This document shows positions 14,239 through 24,267 of a stretch of DNA of 64,000 bases, piece by piece; the first letter of the stretch is position 1, and every line of letters starts with the position of its first letter. Made by a program: the position numbers and the translations under genes. Under the pieces are notes generated by a model, which saw only the letters and a list, made by a program, of their open reading frames with translations, was not told where the DNA came from and did no database searches. The stretch is from positions 186,001 through 250,000 of the forward strand of contig NZ_JBOCEG010000005.1 in NCBI RefSeq assembly GCF_050586465.1, given 5' to 3'. Source of the stretch: CAJXYS01 sp913063035. Its GTDB lineage: Bacteria > Pseudomonadota > Alphaproteobacteria > Rhodobacterales > Rhodobacteraceae.

Positions 14239-17170
14239 GCCGCGGCACACGCCCCGTTTCTTCGCGCTGCCCCCCGGCTGCGACTATTCCCGCGCCCTGG
14301 TCGAGGGCCTGCGCACCCGCCTGTCCGATGCCGCCCCCGAGGCCATCGCGCGCGTCGAGCTTTACGTCAACACGCGGCGCATGCAGCGGCGGCTCAAGGC
14401 GCTCTTCGCAGAGTCGGGCGCCGGGTTCCTGCCGCGGATCGCGCTGGTCACCGACCTGGCCGAAGACCCGCATCTCGCCGACCTGCCGCCGCCCGTACCG
14501 GCCTTGCGCCGGCGGCTGGAACTCGCCCAGGCGGTGGCGCAGCTGCTCGACAGCCAGCCTGATCTCGCGCCACGGGCCGCGATCTACGATCTCGCCGACA
14601 GCCTCGCCGGGCTCATGGACGAGATGCGCGGCGAGGGGATCGCACCCGAAGACCTGCGCCGGCTCGACGTGTCGGATTTCTCGGCCCACTGGAAGCGGAG
14701 CCTGGCCTTCATCGACGTGATCGCCCGGTACTGGACGCCGGACCAGCCGCCCGACACGGAGGAACGCCAGCGGCACGTGGTCGAGCATCTCGCCGCACGC
14801 TGGCGCGAGGCGCCGCCGCACCACCCGGTGATCGTGGCCGGCTCGACCGGGTCGCGCGGGGCGACGGCGCTCTTCATGCAGGCGGTAGCGCGCCTGCCGC
14901 AGGGGGCGGTCGTGCTGCCCGGCTTCGATTTCGACATGGGCATGCAGGTCTGGGGCGCGCTCGACGACGCGCTGACCGGCGAGGACCATCCGCAATTCCG
15001 CTTCCGCCGCCTGATGCAGGGGGCCGGGATCGCCCCCGAGGATATCCGGCCCTGGTCTGACACGGCCCCGGCCAACCGGGCCCGCAACCGGCTCGTGTCG
15101 CTGGCCCTGCGGCCTGCGCCCGTGACCGACCAGTGGCTGGCCGAGGGCCCGCACCTGCCGGATATCGACGGCGCAACCCGCGACATGACGCTGGTGGAGG
15201 CCTCCTCGCCGCGGGCCGAGGCCCTGGCCATCGCGCTGCGCCTGCGGGCCGCCGCCGAAGCCGGCGAGACCGCCGCGCTCATCACCCCGGACCGTGTGCT
15301 GACCCGGCAGGTCACGGCGGCGCTCGATCGCTGGGGGATCGTGCCCGACGACAGCGCCGGACAGCCCCTGCCGCTCTCGGCGCCGGGGCGGCTCTTCCGG
15401 CAGGTGGCCGCGCTGTTCGGCGTGCGGCTGACGGTGGAGCATCTGCTGGCGCTGCTGAAGCACCCGCTTGTCCATTCCGCGCCGGGCACCCGTGACGACC
15501 ACACGCTCCGGACCCAGCGGCTGGAGCTCGACCTTCGCCGTCACGGCCCCGCCTTCCCGACCGGCACCGACCTGCGCGCCTGGGCGGCGCGCCAGGTGCG
15601 TGATCCCGGGGCGATCGCCTGGGCCGACTGGCTGGCCGCCGCGCTGGACGGGCTGGAACGGATCGGCACGCGCCCGCTGACCGACCACGTCGCGCAGCAT
15701 GTCGCCCTGACCGAGCGGCTCGCCGCCGGGGCTGGTGCGGCGGCCGGGACCACCGGCCGGCTTTGGGAGGAGTCCGCCGGCGAGGAGGCGCGCAAGACCA
15801 TCGACGCGCTCGTCGCCGAGGCCGACGCGGGCGGGTCGCTTTCGCCCGCCGATTACGCCGCGCTGTTCCGCTCGGTCCTGGACCGGGAAGAGGTGCGCAA
15901 TGCCGTGCAGGGTCATCCCGCGATCATGATCTGGGGCACGCTCGAGGCCCGGGTGCAGGGGGCCGATGTCGTGATCCTCGGCAGTCTCAACGAGGGGATC
16001 TGGCCGCAGATCCCGCCGCCCGATCCCTGGCTCAACCGCCAGATGCGCAAGGCAGCGGGCCTGTTGCTGCCCGAACGGCGGATCGGGCTCTCGGCGCATG
16101 ATTTCCAGCAGGCCGTCGCCGCGCCGGAGGTGATGCTGACCCGCGCCATCCGCGACGCGGAGGCCCCGACCGTCGCCTCGCGCTGGCTCAACCGCCTGAC
16201 GAACCTGCTCGGCGGGATCGGCGCCCACGGCGCCCGGTCGCTGGAGGACATGAAAGCCCGCGGCCAGGTCTGGCTCGACCGGGCGGCCGCGCTGGAAACC
16301 CCGGTCACGCCGCTGCCGCCGGCCCCGCGCCCGGCCCCGCGCCCGCCGGTCGCCGCACGACCGGCCGCGCTGTCGGTGACACGCATCAAGACGCTGATCC
16401 GCGATCCCTACGCGATCTATGCGCGGGACGTGCTGCGCCTGAAACCGCTCGATCCGCTGCGCCCGCAACCCGACGCGCCGCTCCGCGGCACGCTGGTCCA
16501 CGAGGTTCTGCACCGTTTCGTCGACGAGACCCGCGCCGGGCTGCCCGCGCATGCCGAAGCCCGGCTGATTGAGATCGCGACCGCGGTCATGGAGCGCGGC
16601 GCCCCCTGGCCGGCCGCGCGGCGCATATGGCTGGCACAGCTTGCACGCGTCGCCGCGGCATTCCTGCAAGACGAGGCCGCGCGCCGGGCGGAGGCGACGC
16701 CGCTGGCGCTGGAGGTGCCCGGCAAGCAGGCGCTGGACGGCATCGACTTCTCGCTGACGGTGAAGGCCGACCGGGTCGACCGGACCCCGGACGGCAAACT
16801 CCTCATCTACGACTACAAGACCGGCGCGCCGCCCTCGGAAAAGGAGGTCACCCATTTCGACCGCCAGCTGCCGCTGGAGGCGGCGATGGCGGAGCGCGGC
16901 GGCTTCGAGGGACTCGCACCGGCGCCGGTGGCCGGGCTGCGCTATATCGGGCTCGGCGCGAAGCCGGGCCAGGTCGCGATTTCGACCGATCTGGTGCGCC
17001 CCACCTGGGACGAGCTGCATCGCCTTGTCGCGGCCTACGCCACGCGCGAGACCGGCTACGCGTCGCGCGCCCGTCTGCAACGGCGGACGGATACGGGCGA
17101 CTACGATCACCTTGCCCGGCACGGCGAATGGGACGACACCGCCCCCCCGACACCGGAGGACGTGGAATGA
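14231..17170 (+). CDS. addB: Double-strand break repair protein AddB
   Basis: AddB is the nuclease and inactivated-helicase subunit of the AddAB helicase-nuclease, which resects double-strand ends for RecA loading. The 979-residue protein begins MFEPRHTPRFFALPPGCDYS, has a helicase-like middle (for example LEARVQGADVVILGSLNEG) and a C-terminal PD-(D/E)XK nuclease with GTLVHEVLH near 753 and IYDYKTG near 860, the catalytic Asp-Tyr-Lys. The start at 14231 overlaps murU by eight bases. Its stop overlaps the addA start. The alphaproteobacterial AddB lacks an active Walker A motif, and none is seen. Confidence 0.95.
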   Translation: MFEPRHTPRFFALPPGCDYSRALVEGLRTRLSDAAPEAIARVELYVNTRRMQRRLKALFAESGAGFLPRIALVTDLAEDPHLADLPPPVPALRRRLELAQAVAQLLDSQPDLAPRAAIYDLADSLAGLMDEMRGEGIAPEDLRRLDVSDFSAHWKRSLAFIDVIARYWTPDQPPDTEERQRHVVEHLAARWREAPPHHPVIVAGSTGSRGATALFMQAVARLPQGAVVLPGFDFDMGMQVWGALDDALTGEDHPQFRFRRLMQGAGIAPEDIRPWSDTAPANRARNRLVSLALRPAPVTDQWLAEGPHLPDIDGATRDMTLVEASSPRAEALAIALRLRAAAEAGETAALITPDRVLTRQVTAALDRWGIVPDDSAGQPLPLSAPGRLFRQVAALFGVRLTVEHLLALLKHPLVHSAPGTRDDHTLRTQRLELDLRRHGPAFPTGTDLRAWAARQVRDPGAIAWADWLAAALDGLERIGTRPLTDHVAQHVALTERLAAGAGAAAGTTGRLWEESAGEEARKTIDALVAEADAGGSLSPADYAALFRSVLDREEVRNAVQGHPAIMIWGTLEARVQGADVVILGSLNEGIWPQIPPPDPWLNRQMRKAAGLLLPERRIGLSAHDFQQAVAAPEVMLTRAIRDAEAPTVASRWLNRLTNLLGGIGAHGARSLEDMKARGQVWLDRAAALETPVTPLPPAPRPAPRPPVAARPAALSVTRIKTLIRDPYAIYARDVLRLKPLDPLRPQPDAPLRGTLVHEVLHRFVDETRAGLPAHAEARLIEIATAVMERGAPWPAARRIWLAQLARVAAAFLQDEAARRAEATPLALEVPGKQALDGIDFSLTVKADRVDRTPDGKLLIYDYKTGAPPSEKEVTHFDRQLPLEAAMAERGGFEGLAPAPVAGLRYIGLGAKPGQVAISTDLVRPTWDELHRLVAAYATRETGYASRARLQRRTDTGDYDHLARHGEWDDTAPPTPEDVE

Positions 17171-20100
17171 CCGCCCCCGCGGATCCGACCGTCGCGCAGA
17201 ACCGTGCCGCCGCGCCGGACAGCTCGGTCTGGGTGTCCGCCAACGCGGGATCGGGCAAGACGAAGGTGCTGACCGACCGGGTGGCGCGGCTGCTTCTGGG
17301 CGGAACGGCCCCCGCGCGTATCCTGTGCCTGACCTATACCAAGGCCGCCGCCGCCGAGATGCAGAACCGGCTCTTCGCGCGGCTCGGCAGCTGGTCGATG
17401 CTGGACGAGGCAGAGCTGACGGCCAAGCTGCAGGACCTTGGCGTCGCCCCCGGCGCGATCGACAGCGAAACGCTGCGCCGGGCGCGCACCCTCTTCGCCC
17501 GCGCGCTTGAAACGCCGGGTGGCCTGAAGATCCAGACGATCCATTCCTTCTGCGCCGCGCTCCTGCGTCGCTTTCCGCTCGAGGCGGGCGTCTCGCCCCA
17601 GTTCTCCGAGATGGAGGACCGCGCCGGCAAACGGCTGCGCGCCGAGATCGCAGAGGACCTGGCGGAACGTGACCCGACCCTCTTCGACGGGCTGGCGCGG
17701 CACCTGTCGGGCGAAGATCTCGACGCCCTTCTGTCGGAGATCGTGCGGCAAGGGGACGCTTTCGAGGCGCCGCCGGAGGCCGACAGGATCTGGCGATCCC
17801 TCGGACTGGCCCCCGGCACGACGTTCGCGGACATCTGGGCCGAGGCCATCGGCCCCGGCGATGCCCGCCTTCTGGCCGAGGTGATCCCGCTGCTCGCCGC
17901 GGGCACCAAGACCGACGCCAGGGCGGCGGCGAAACTGGCGGAGGTCGATCTTTCCGCGCCCACGCCGGGCGCGTTGCAGGCGCTCGAAGGCGTGCTGCTC
18001 TTCGGAGAGAATGCCGCGCTGCCCTTCGGGGCGAAGATCGATTCCTTCCCGACCAAGGCCACGCGCGAGACGCTGGGCGACCGGAAAGATGTGCTCGACT
18101 CGCTGATGCAGCGCATCGCCGATGCCCGTCCCCGCCGTCTGGGCCTCGCCGCCGCGGAACGGACGCTGGCGCTGCATGGCTTCGCACACCGGTTTCTCAC
18201 CGCCTACACGGACCGCAAGCAGGCGCAGGGCCTTCTCGATTTCGACGACCTGATCCACCGGGCGCAGGCCCTGCTGTCCGATCCCGCGGTGGCGCAATGG
18301 GTGCTGTTCCGGCTCGACGGCGGGATCGATCACATCCTGGTCGACGAGGCGCAGGACACCAGCCCGGCGCAATGGCGCGTGATCTGGCGCCTCTCCGAGG
18401 AATTCACCGCCGGTCACGGCGCCCGCCCCGAGACCGAGCGCACGGTTTTCGTCGTGGGCGACGAAAAGCAGTCGATCTATTCGTTCCAGGGCGCCGATCC
18501 GGATGCCTTCGGCGCGATGCGGGCGCGTTTCGACCGCCACCTCGCCGATATCGGCAAGCGCCTGGACCGCACGGACCTGCATTTCTCTTTCCGCTCGGCG
18601 GCGGCGATCCTGCGGGTGGTGGACATGACCTTCGAGGGACCGGCGGCACGCGGCGTGTCGGCCGAGATCACGCACCGCGCCTTCAAGTCCGAGATGCCGG
18701 GCCGGGTGGATGTGTGGCCGTTCCTGCCCAAGTCCGAGAGCGCGGACCCCCCGGCCTGGTACGAGCCCGTCGATACGCCGGCCGACGACGACCCGGGCCT
18801 GGAACTGGCGCGGCGGATCGCGGGGGAAATCCGCGGGATGATCGACCGGGGCGAGCAACTCGTCGAACAGGACCGCGACGGCCCCCGTCCGCGCCGGATC
18901 ACGCCCGGCGACGTGCTGATCCTCGTGCAAAGGCGCTCGGACCTGTTCCACGAGATCATCCGCGCGCTGAAATCCGCGGAGCTGCCGGTCGCCGGGGCGG
19001 ACCGGTTGAAAATCGGCGCCGAGCTGGCGGTGAAGGACCTGACAGCGCTCATCTCCTTCCTGTCCACCCAGGAGGACGACCTCTCGCTCGCCGCCGCGCT
19101 GCGCTCACCCCTCTTCGGGCTGTCCGAAGCCGATCTCTTCCGGCTGGCCCATGGCCGCAAGGGCTATCTCTGGGAAAGCCTGCGGGCACGGGAAGACGCG
19201 TTTCCGGGGACGCTCGCCATCTTGCGGGATCTGCGGGACCACGCCGGGTTCCAGCGGCCGTTCGAGCTGCTGGAACGCATCCTGACACGCCACGGCGGCC
19301 GCGACCGGCTGATCGCGCGGCTCGGGGCCGAGGCCGAGGACGGCATCGACGCGCTCCTGGCCGAAGCGCTCTCCTACGAACGCGCCGAGGTGCCGAGCCT
19401 GACCGGCTTTCTCGCCTGGCTCGGGTCCGACGAGGTGGAAATCAAGCGCCAGATGGACAGTGCCGGCGACCAGGTGCGGGTGATGACCGTTCATGGCGCC
19501 AAGGGCCTCGAGGCCCCGGTGGTGATCCTGCCCGACACGGCCCGGCGACCGGTGACCGTCAGGGACCAGGTCTACCGGCTGGCCGATGGCCTGCCGGCCT
19601 GGGCGACCTCCCGGCCCGACATGCCGCCCGCCATGGCCGAGCGTCACGCCGCGCTCAGGGCCCGGCAGGAGGACGAGCGCATGCGGCTGCTCTACGTGGC
19701 GATGACCCGGGCGGAGAACTGGCTGATCGTCTGCGGCGCGGGCGATGCCGGCAAGGCACCGGCCGACAGCTGGTACGGGCTGGTGGCCGACGGCACCGAG
19801 CGCGCCGGCGCCGTGGCCCATGATTTCACCGGCGGGCGCGGGCTGCGCTTTGCCGCCGGCTCCTGGCCGGCCCCGGCCGGCGGACCCGGCCCGGCGCGGG
19901 CCGGCGGTGGCGGCCCCCTGCCCGAATGGGCGCACCGGCCCGCGGCCACCCCGCCGCGCCCGGCCGAGCCACGGGCGCCCTCGGACCTGGGCGGGGCGAA
20001 GATCCTGCCCGGCGAGGCGGAAGGCCTGTCCGAGGACGCCGCCAAGCGCCGCGGACGGCAGGTGCACCTGCTGCTCGAGGTGCTGCCCGAACACCCGCGG

Positions 20101-20556
20101 GCGGACTGGGCGGAAATCGCCGCGCGGTTGCTGTCGCGCGGCATCGACGCCGCCACGCCGGCCGAGCTGGAGGCGCTGCTGGACGAGGTGCGGCCGATCC
20201 TGACCGATCCCGCGCTAGAGACGCTGTTCGCGACCGATACGCTGGCGGAGGTGTCCGTAACGGCGGAACTGGCCGAGCTGGGCGGCCAGCGGATCATGGG
20301 GCAGATCGACCGCCTGATCGTGGGCCCGGACCGCGTCATGGCGGTGGATTTCAAGACCAACGCGCTGACGCCCGCCCGCCCCGAGGAGACCCCCGAAGGC
20401 CTGCTGCGGCAGATGGGCGCCTATGCGGCGGCGCTGGGGCAGGTCTACCCCGATCGGCGCGTCGAGACGGCGATCCTCTGGACCCGCACGGGCGTGTTGA
20501 TGCCCCTGCCGCACGAGCGCGTGATTGCGGCGCTCGGATCGGCCCCGGCACCTTGA
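17167..20556 (+). CDS. addA: Double-strand break repair helicase AddA
   Basis: AddA is the UvrD-like 3'-5' helicase with a second nuclease domain in AddAB. The 1129-residue protein has Walker A SANAGSGKT at 24-32, the Q-like IQTIHSFCAALLRRFP segment, the helicase II motif VDEAQDTS near 392-399, GDEKQSIYSFQGADP near 431, motif VI LLYVAMTRAENW, and a C-terminal nuclease with GRQVHLLLE and AVDFKTN near 1059. The ATG overlaps the addB stop by four bases, typical for a stoichiometric pair. A Pro/Ala/Gly-rich linker of about 60 residues precedes the nuclease. Confidence 0.96.
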   Translation: MTAPADPTVAQNRAAAPDSSVWVSANAGSGKTKVLTDRVARLLLGGTAPARILCLTYTKAAAAEMQNRLFARLGSWSMLDEAELTAKLQDLGVAPGAIDSETLRRARTLFARALETPGGLKIQTIHSFCAALLRRFPLEAGVSPQFSEMEDRAGKRLRAEIAEDLAERDPTLFDGLARHLSGEDLDALLSEIVRQGDAFEAPPEADRIWRSLGLAPGTTFADIWAEAIGPGDARLLAEVIPLLAAGTKTDARAAAKLAEVDLSAPTPGALQALEGVLLFGENAALPFGAKIDSFPTKATRETLGDRKDVLDSLMQRIADARPRRLGLAAAERTLALHGFAHRFLTAYTDRKQAQGLLDFDDLIHRAQALLSDPAVAQWVLFRLDGGIDHILVDEAQDTSPAQWRVIWRLSEEFTAGHGARPETERTVFVVGDEKQSIYSFQGADPDAFGAMRARFDRHLADIGKRLDRTDLHFSFRSAAAILRVVDMTFEGPAARGVSAEITHRAFKSEMPGRVDVWPFLPKSESADPPAWYEPVDTPADDDPGLELARRIAGEIRGMIDRGEQLVEQDRDGPRPRRITPGDVLILVQRRSDLFHEIIRALKSAELPVAGADRLKIGAELAVKDLTALISFLSTQEDDLSLAAALRSPLFGLSEADLFRLAHGRKGYLWESLRAREDAFPGTLAILRDLRDHAGFQRPFELLERILTRHGGRDRLIARLGAEAEDGIDALLAEALSYERAEVPSLTGFLAWLGSDEVEIKRQMDSAGDQVRVMTVHGAKGLEAPVVILPDTARRPVTVRDQVYRLADGLPAWATSRPDMPPAMAERHAALRARQEDERMRLLYVAMTRAENWLIVCGAGDAGKAPADSWYGLVADGTERAGAVAHDFTGGRGLRFAAGSWPAPAGGPGPARAGGGGPLPEWAHRPAATPPRPAEPRAPSDLGGAKILPGEAEGLSEDAAKRRGRQVHLLLEVLPEHPRADWAEIAARLLSRGIDAATPAELEALLDEVRPILTDPALETLFATDTLAEVSVTAELAELGGQRIMGQIDRLIVGPDRVMAVDFKTNALTPARPEETPEGLLRQMGAYAAALGQVYPDRRVETAILWTRTGVLMPLPHERVIAALGSAPAP

Positions 20557-20618
20557 CCATTCCCGGGGGCGCCCATACCTTCGCGGGCAACACCCCATCC
20601 AGAGCCCAGGAGGCCCCC

Positions 20619-20939
20619 ATGGCAACAGTTGCAGTCACCGACGACACCTTCGACGCCGAAGTGAAGAATTCCGACATCCCGGTCATCGTGGATTTCTGGG
20701 CGGAATGGTGCGGCCCCTGCAAGCAGATCGGACCCGCCCTGGAAGAGCTGTCGGCCCAGTACGAGGGCAAGATCAAGATCGCCAAGGTGAACGTGGACGA
20801 GAACCCGAACTCCCCCGCGCAGCTGGGCGTTCGCGGCATCCCGGCGCTCTTCATGTTCAAGGACGGCCAGGTCGTCTCGAACAAGGTCGGCGCCGCGCCC
20901 AAGGCCGCGCTGCAGAGCTGGATCGACGAATCGATCTGA
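20619..20939 (+). CDS. trxA: Thioredoxin
   Basis: A 106-residue thioredoxin with the active site WCGPC at 30-34, the FWAEWCGPCK context, the cis-proline GIPALFMF loop and the usual C-terminal helix. It keeps cytosolic thiols reduced and supplies electrons to ribonucleotide reductase and peroxidases. A strong CCAGGAGG ribosome site precedes the ATG. It is the last gene of the block that begins with the PAS protein, 62 bases after addA, and is followed by an intrinsic terminator. Confidence 0.97.
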   Translation: MATVAVTDDTFDAEVKNSDIPVIVDFWAEWCGPCKQIGPALEELSAQYEGKIKIAKVNVDENPNSPAQLGVRGIPALFMFKDGQVVSNKVGAAPKAALQSWIDESI

Positions 20940-20965
20940 GCCGCGCCGCGGTTCCGGCCGGTACA

Positions 20966-20989
20966 GGGCGCCCGCCGGGCGCCCTTTTT
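20966..20989 (+). terminator. Intrinsic terminator after trxA
   Basis: Two GGGCGCCC arms (20966-20973, 20977-20984) form an 8-bp stem with a 3-nt loop, followed by TTTTT. It ends the long plus-strand block and separates it from convergent folC. Confidence 0.9.
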
Positions 20990-20997
20990 CTTGGGCG

Positions 20998-22272
20998 TCA
21001 GCCGTTTTCGCGCAGCACCCGCCCCGCGAGGTAAAGCGAGCCGCAGATCAGGATGCGCGCCGTCGGCGCCTCCGCGACGATCCGCGCCACCGCGTCGGCG
21101 ACCGACGCGGCCTCGGCCGTATCGTGGCCCGCGGCACGGGCGGCGGCGGCGGTCTCGGCCGCGGGCAGGGTCGCCGTCTCGCCCGGGATTTCCACGGCGT
21201 AGAGCCGTTCCGCCCGCCCGGCCAGCGGGCGCATGTAGCCGCCGATATCCTTGGTGTTGAGCATCCCGCAAACCATGTAGGTCGGCCGCGCGGGCAGCCG
21301 GCCCAGCGCCTCGGCGAGCGCGGCACCGGCGGCGGGGTTGTGCCCCCCGTCAAGCCAGAGCTCGGCCCCCGGCGCGGCCGCGACAAGCGGCCCATGGCCG
21401 AGGCGCTGCATCCGCGCGGGCCATTCGGCGCGGGTCAGCGCCGCCTCGCAGACGGTCTCGTCGGCGCCGAGCCCGCGCAGGACGGCCAGGGCCGCGCCCG
21501 CGTTCTGCACCTGGTGCGCGCCGATCAGGGCAGGCCGCGGCAGGTCCAGCAGGCCGGTTTCGTCCTGGAACACGAGCCGGCCGCGTTCCTCGGCCACGTG
21601 CCAGTGCTGGCCATGCACCGACAGGGGCGCGCCAAGACGGTGCGCCCTGGCCTCGATCACCTCGCGCGCGGCCTCCTCCTGCGGGCCGACGATGCAGGGC
21701 ACGCCCCGCTTGATGATGCCGGCCTTTTCCCCGGCGATGGCGGCGAGCGTGTCGCCGAGATATTGCTGGTGATCCAGCGAGACCGGCGTGATCACGGTCG
21801 CCGCGGGCCGCGCGATCACGTTGGTGGCGTCAAGCCGGCCGCCCAGCCCGACCTCGAGCAGGCACCAGTCGGCGGGGGTCCGGGCGAAGGCGAGGAGCGC
21901 GGCCACCGTGGTGATCTCGAAATAGGTGATGGGTGCGCCGTCATTGGCGCGCTCGCATTCTTCCAGCACCTCGGCCAGCGCGGGTTCGGAAATCAGCTCC
22001 CCGGCCAGGCGGATCCGTTCGTGGAACCAGGCCAGGTGCGGCGAGGTGTAGGCATGGACCCGGTCGCCCCGCGCCTCGAGCCCGGCGCGGATCATGGCCA
22101 GGGTGGAGCCCTTGCCGTTGGTCCCGGCGATGTGGATCACCGGCGGCAGGTCGTCCTGCGGATTGCCGAGCCGGTCGAGCAGCCGCCAGACCCGGTCGAG
22201 CGTCAGGTCGATGATCTTCGGGTGCAGGGACATCATCCTTGCGAGGATGACGTCGCTCTCGGCCCCGCTCAC
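20998..22272 (-). CDS. folC: Bifunctional folylpolyglutamate/dihydrofolate synthase
   Basis: FolC adds glutamate to dihydropteroate and polyglutamate tails to folates. The 424-residue protein belongs to the Mur ligase family: P-loop HIAGTNGKGST near residues 47-57, a YTSPHL segment, ITPVSLDHQQYLG, and the C-terminal LDGGHNPAA segment. It overlaps the accD stop by four bases, so accD-folC form an operon, a pairing also common outside this order. The chosen start coincides with this overlap; an internal ATG at the MSLHPKIIDL segment would also give a plausible, slightly shorter protein. Confidence 0.95.
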   Translation of the reverse strand: MSGAESDVILARMMSLHPKIIDLTLDRVWRLLDRLGNPQDDLPPVIHIAGTNGKGSTLAMIRAGLEARGDRVHAYTSPHLAWFHERIRLAGELISEPALAEVLEECERANDGAPITYFEITTVAALLAFARTPADWCLLEVGLGGRLDATNVIARPAATVITPVSLDHQQYLGDTLAAIAGEKAGIIKRGVPCIVGPQEEAAREVIEARAHRLGAPLSVHGQHWHVAEERGRLVFQDETGLLDLPRPALIGAHQVQNAGAALAVLRGLGADETVCEAALTRAEWPARMQRLGHGPLVAAAPGAELWLDGGHNPAAGAALAEALGRLPARPTYMVCGMLNTKDIGGYMRPLAGRAERLYAVEIPGETATLPAAETAAAARAAGHDTAEAASVADAVARIVAEAPTARILICGSLYLAGRVLRENG

Positions 22273-23261
22273 GCCTTGGGGTCCTTGCCGGACGTGGCGT
22301 CGGCCTCCTGCTCGGCGGGCTGCGGCGTCTCTGCCGGCGCGGCCGCGTCACCGGCCGGGGCGACGACGGTTTCGGGCAGGTCGGGCTTTGGCAGATCGCC
22401 CTTCACCGGCGGCGGCTCCTTAAGCAGCATCCGCAGGATCGACACCAGCTCGTCACGCAGCGCGCGCCGGTCGGTGACGCGGTCCAGCATCCCGTGATCC
22501 AGCAGGTATTCCGCGCGCTGGAACCCCTCGGGCAGTTTCTCGCGGATGGTCTGCTCGATCACGCGGGGCCCGGCGAAACAGATCAGCGCGTTGGGTTCGG
22601 CGATATGAACGTCGCCCAGCATCGCGTAGCTTGCCGTCACGCCGCCCGTGGTCGGATGGGTCAGCACGACGATATAGGGCAGGTTCGCCTCTTTGAGCAT
22701 CTCGATGGCGACGGTCGTGCGCGGCATCTGCATCAGGCTCAGGATGCCCTCCTGCATCCGCGCCCCGCCTGCGGCCGAGAACAGCACCAGCGGACGCCCG
22801 AGCGTCACCGCGCGTTCCGCCGCGGCGATGATCGCGTTGCCCACATACATGCCCATGGACCCGCCCATGAAACTGAAGTCCTGCGCCGCCGCGACGATGG
22901 GGGTGCGGCCGATCTCGCCCTCGGCGACGAGCATCGCCTCCTTCTCGGCGGTGGATCGCTGGGCGGCCTTCAGCCGGTCGGGATAGCGCTTCTGGTCGCG
23001 GAAGTGCAGCGGATCCGCGATCGGGGTCGGTACCTTGACCTCGGAGAAGACACCGCCGTCGAAGAGCGCCGCGAAGCGCTTGCGCGGCGTGATGCCCATG
23101 TGATGCCCGCAATTGGTGCAGACATTCAGGTTTTCCGTCAGCTCACGGTGAAACAGCATCGTCCCGCAGCCGTCGCACTTGGACCAAAGGTTCTCGGGCA
23201 TCTCGCGGCGCGAGAAGAGAGAGTTGATCCGGGGCCGGACGTAGTTGGAAATCCAGTTCAT
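22269..23261 (-). CDS. accD: Acetyl-CoA carboxylase carboxyltransferase subunit beta
   Basis: AccD with AccA transfers carboxyl from carboxybiotin to acetyl-CoA, giving malonyl-CoA for fatty acid synthesis. The 330-residue protein begins MNWISNYVRPRINSLF, then has the four-Cys zinc ribbon (Cys29, Cys32, Cys48, Cys51) and the crotonase-like core with the oxyanion-hole segments SMGMYVGNAI and GGARMQEG. The last 45 residues are Pro/Ala/acid-rich and probably disordered, a variable feature of the family. It is upstream of and overlapping folC. Confidence 0.97.
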   Translation of the reverse strand: MNWISNYVRPRINSLFSRREMPENLWSKCDGCGTMLFHRELTENLNVCTNCGHHMGITPRKRFAALFDGGVFSEVKVPTPIADPLHFRDQKRYPDRLKAAQRSTAEKEAMLVAEGEIGRTPIVAAAQDFSFMGGSMGMYVGNAIIAAAERAVTLGRPLVLFSAAGGARMQEGILSLMQMPRTTVAIEMLKEANLPYIVVLTHPTTGGVTASYAMLGDVHIAEPNALICFAGPRVIEQTIREKLPEGFQRAEYLLDHGMLDRVTDRRALRDELVSILRMLLKEPPPVKGDLPKPDLPETVVAPAGDAAAPAETPQPAEQEADATSGKDPKA

Positions 23262-23319
23262 GCGGGCCTCGCCAAGCGGTGACGCCCCGACAGATAAGCC
23301 CCGCCCGGCGGAAATGCAA

Positions 23320-24210
23320 TCAGCGGCGGACGAGGCGGCGGCAGGCCAGCCAGGCGAGGATCATCACCGCCGCGTCGAACAGGTAGATCGGCCGCGTGAA
23401 GTCGATCTCGTCGGCCGAGAAGCCCGTGACGTAGAGGCTGAGACCGGTGATCGTGCCGTCTACCGAAACGATGAGCAGCGCCAGCACGTTGTTGGCCATG
23501 TGGAATCCCATCGCCGCGCCGATACTGCCGGTCCGGGTCGTCAGATCGGCGGCGATCAGGCCGAACACCGTCGCCGCCACGACCAGAACCCAGGCCACGC
23601 CCCCCTCGCCGTTGTAATGCGCGATGCCGAACAGAAGCGCGGGCAGAAAGAACCAGAAGAAAGGCGCGCGGAACCGCGCGGCCAGCTGGGTCTGCAGATA
23701 GCCGCGGAAGAACATCTCCTCGGCACCGATCTGCAGCAGCACCAGCCCCAGCGCCGGCAGGATCCAGACCAGCCAGCGGTCGAGCGGCTGGTTGGGCACC
23801 GGGTTTCCGAACACGAGGTAAAGCATCCCGGAGCCGCCGATGAGCACCGTCACCGCCCCGAAACACCGGAAGAAGTCGCGCCAGAACAGCCCTGCATCCG
23901 TCCCGAAGAGCGTTCTGGCCGGGCGCTTGTGCAGCACGCGCGCCGCCACCACGGCGCCGAGCGCCATGCCCCCGAACGACGCTAGCAAGAGCGCCGTCTG
24001 CGCCGCGCTGCCCGTGCCGCGAAAGCCCTCGACGATCCACGGGATCGCGCCGGGCCCGCCGATCAGCCGCGCGGCGATCACCTCGCCCGCGACGAAGAGC
24101 GCGTAGACGAAGACCGCCAGCACGATGCCGAGGATCAGCCGCCAGAGCGCGGGGCGATGGCGGGCGGGCGCCACCATCTCGGAAAAGGCATCGGTCCAGA
24201 ATCGCGACAT
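23320..24210 (-). CDS. CPBP family intramembrane metalloprotease
   Basis: A 296-residue multi-helix membrane protein of the CPBP (CAAX protease and bacteriocin-processing) family. The metal-site motifs are present: GAEEMFFRGYL (EExxxR), FGIAHYN and MGFHMANN, each within a membrane helix. Substrate unknown. The ATG at 24210 is chosen because a GGGAG ribosome site lies just upstream and the protein then opens MSRFWTDAFSEM; a longer frame to 24315 overlaps the ilvD control region. It is divergent from ilvD and separated from accD by 58 bases, so it may be upstream of that operon. Confidence 0.9.
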   Translation of the reverse strand: MSRFWTDAFSEMVAPARHRPALWRLILGIVLAVFVYALFVAGEVIAARLIGGPGAIPWIVEGFRGTGSAAQTALLLASFGGMALGAVVAARVLHKRPARTLFGTDAGLFWRDFFRCFGAVTVLIGGSGMLYLVFGNPVPNQPLDRWLVWILPALGLVLLQIGAEEMFFRGYLQTQLAARFRAPFFWFFLPALLFGIAHYNGEGGVAWVLVVAATVFGLIAADLTTRTGSIGAAMGFHMANNVLALLIVSVDGTITGLSLYVTGFSADEIDFTRPIYLFDAAVMILAWLACRRLVRR

Positions 24211-24267
24211 CGGCGTCTCCCTCTCTGCACAAGAGGCTAGCCCGCGCCCCTGCCGCGGCAAACGCGC

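Noticed and set aside
14102..18187. Minus-strand open frame of more than 1300 codons
   Set aside because: It is antisense to addB and addA. High GC leaves antisense frames open, and the translation is Arg/Gly/Pro-rich without any domain.
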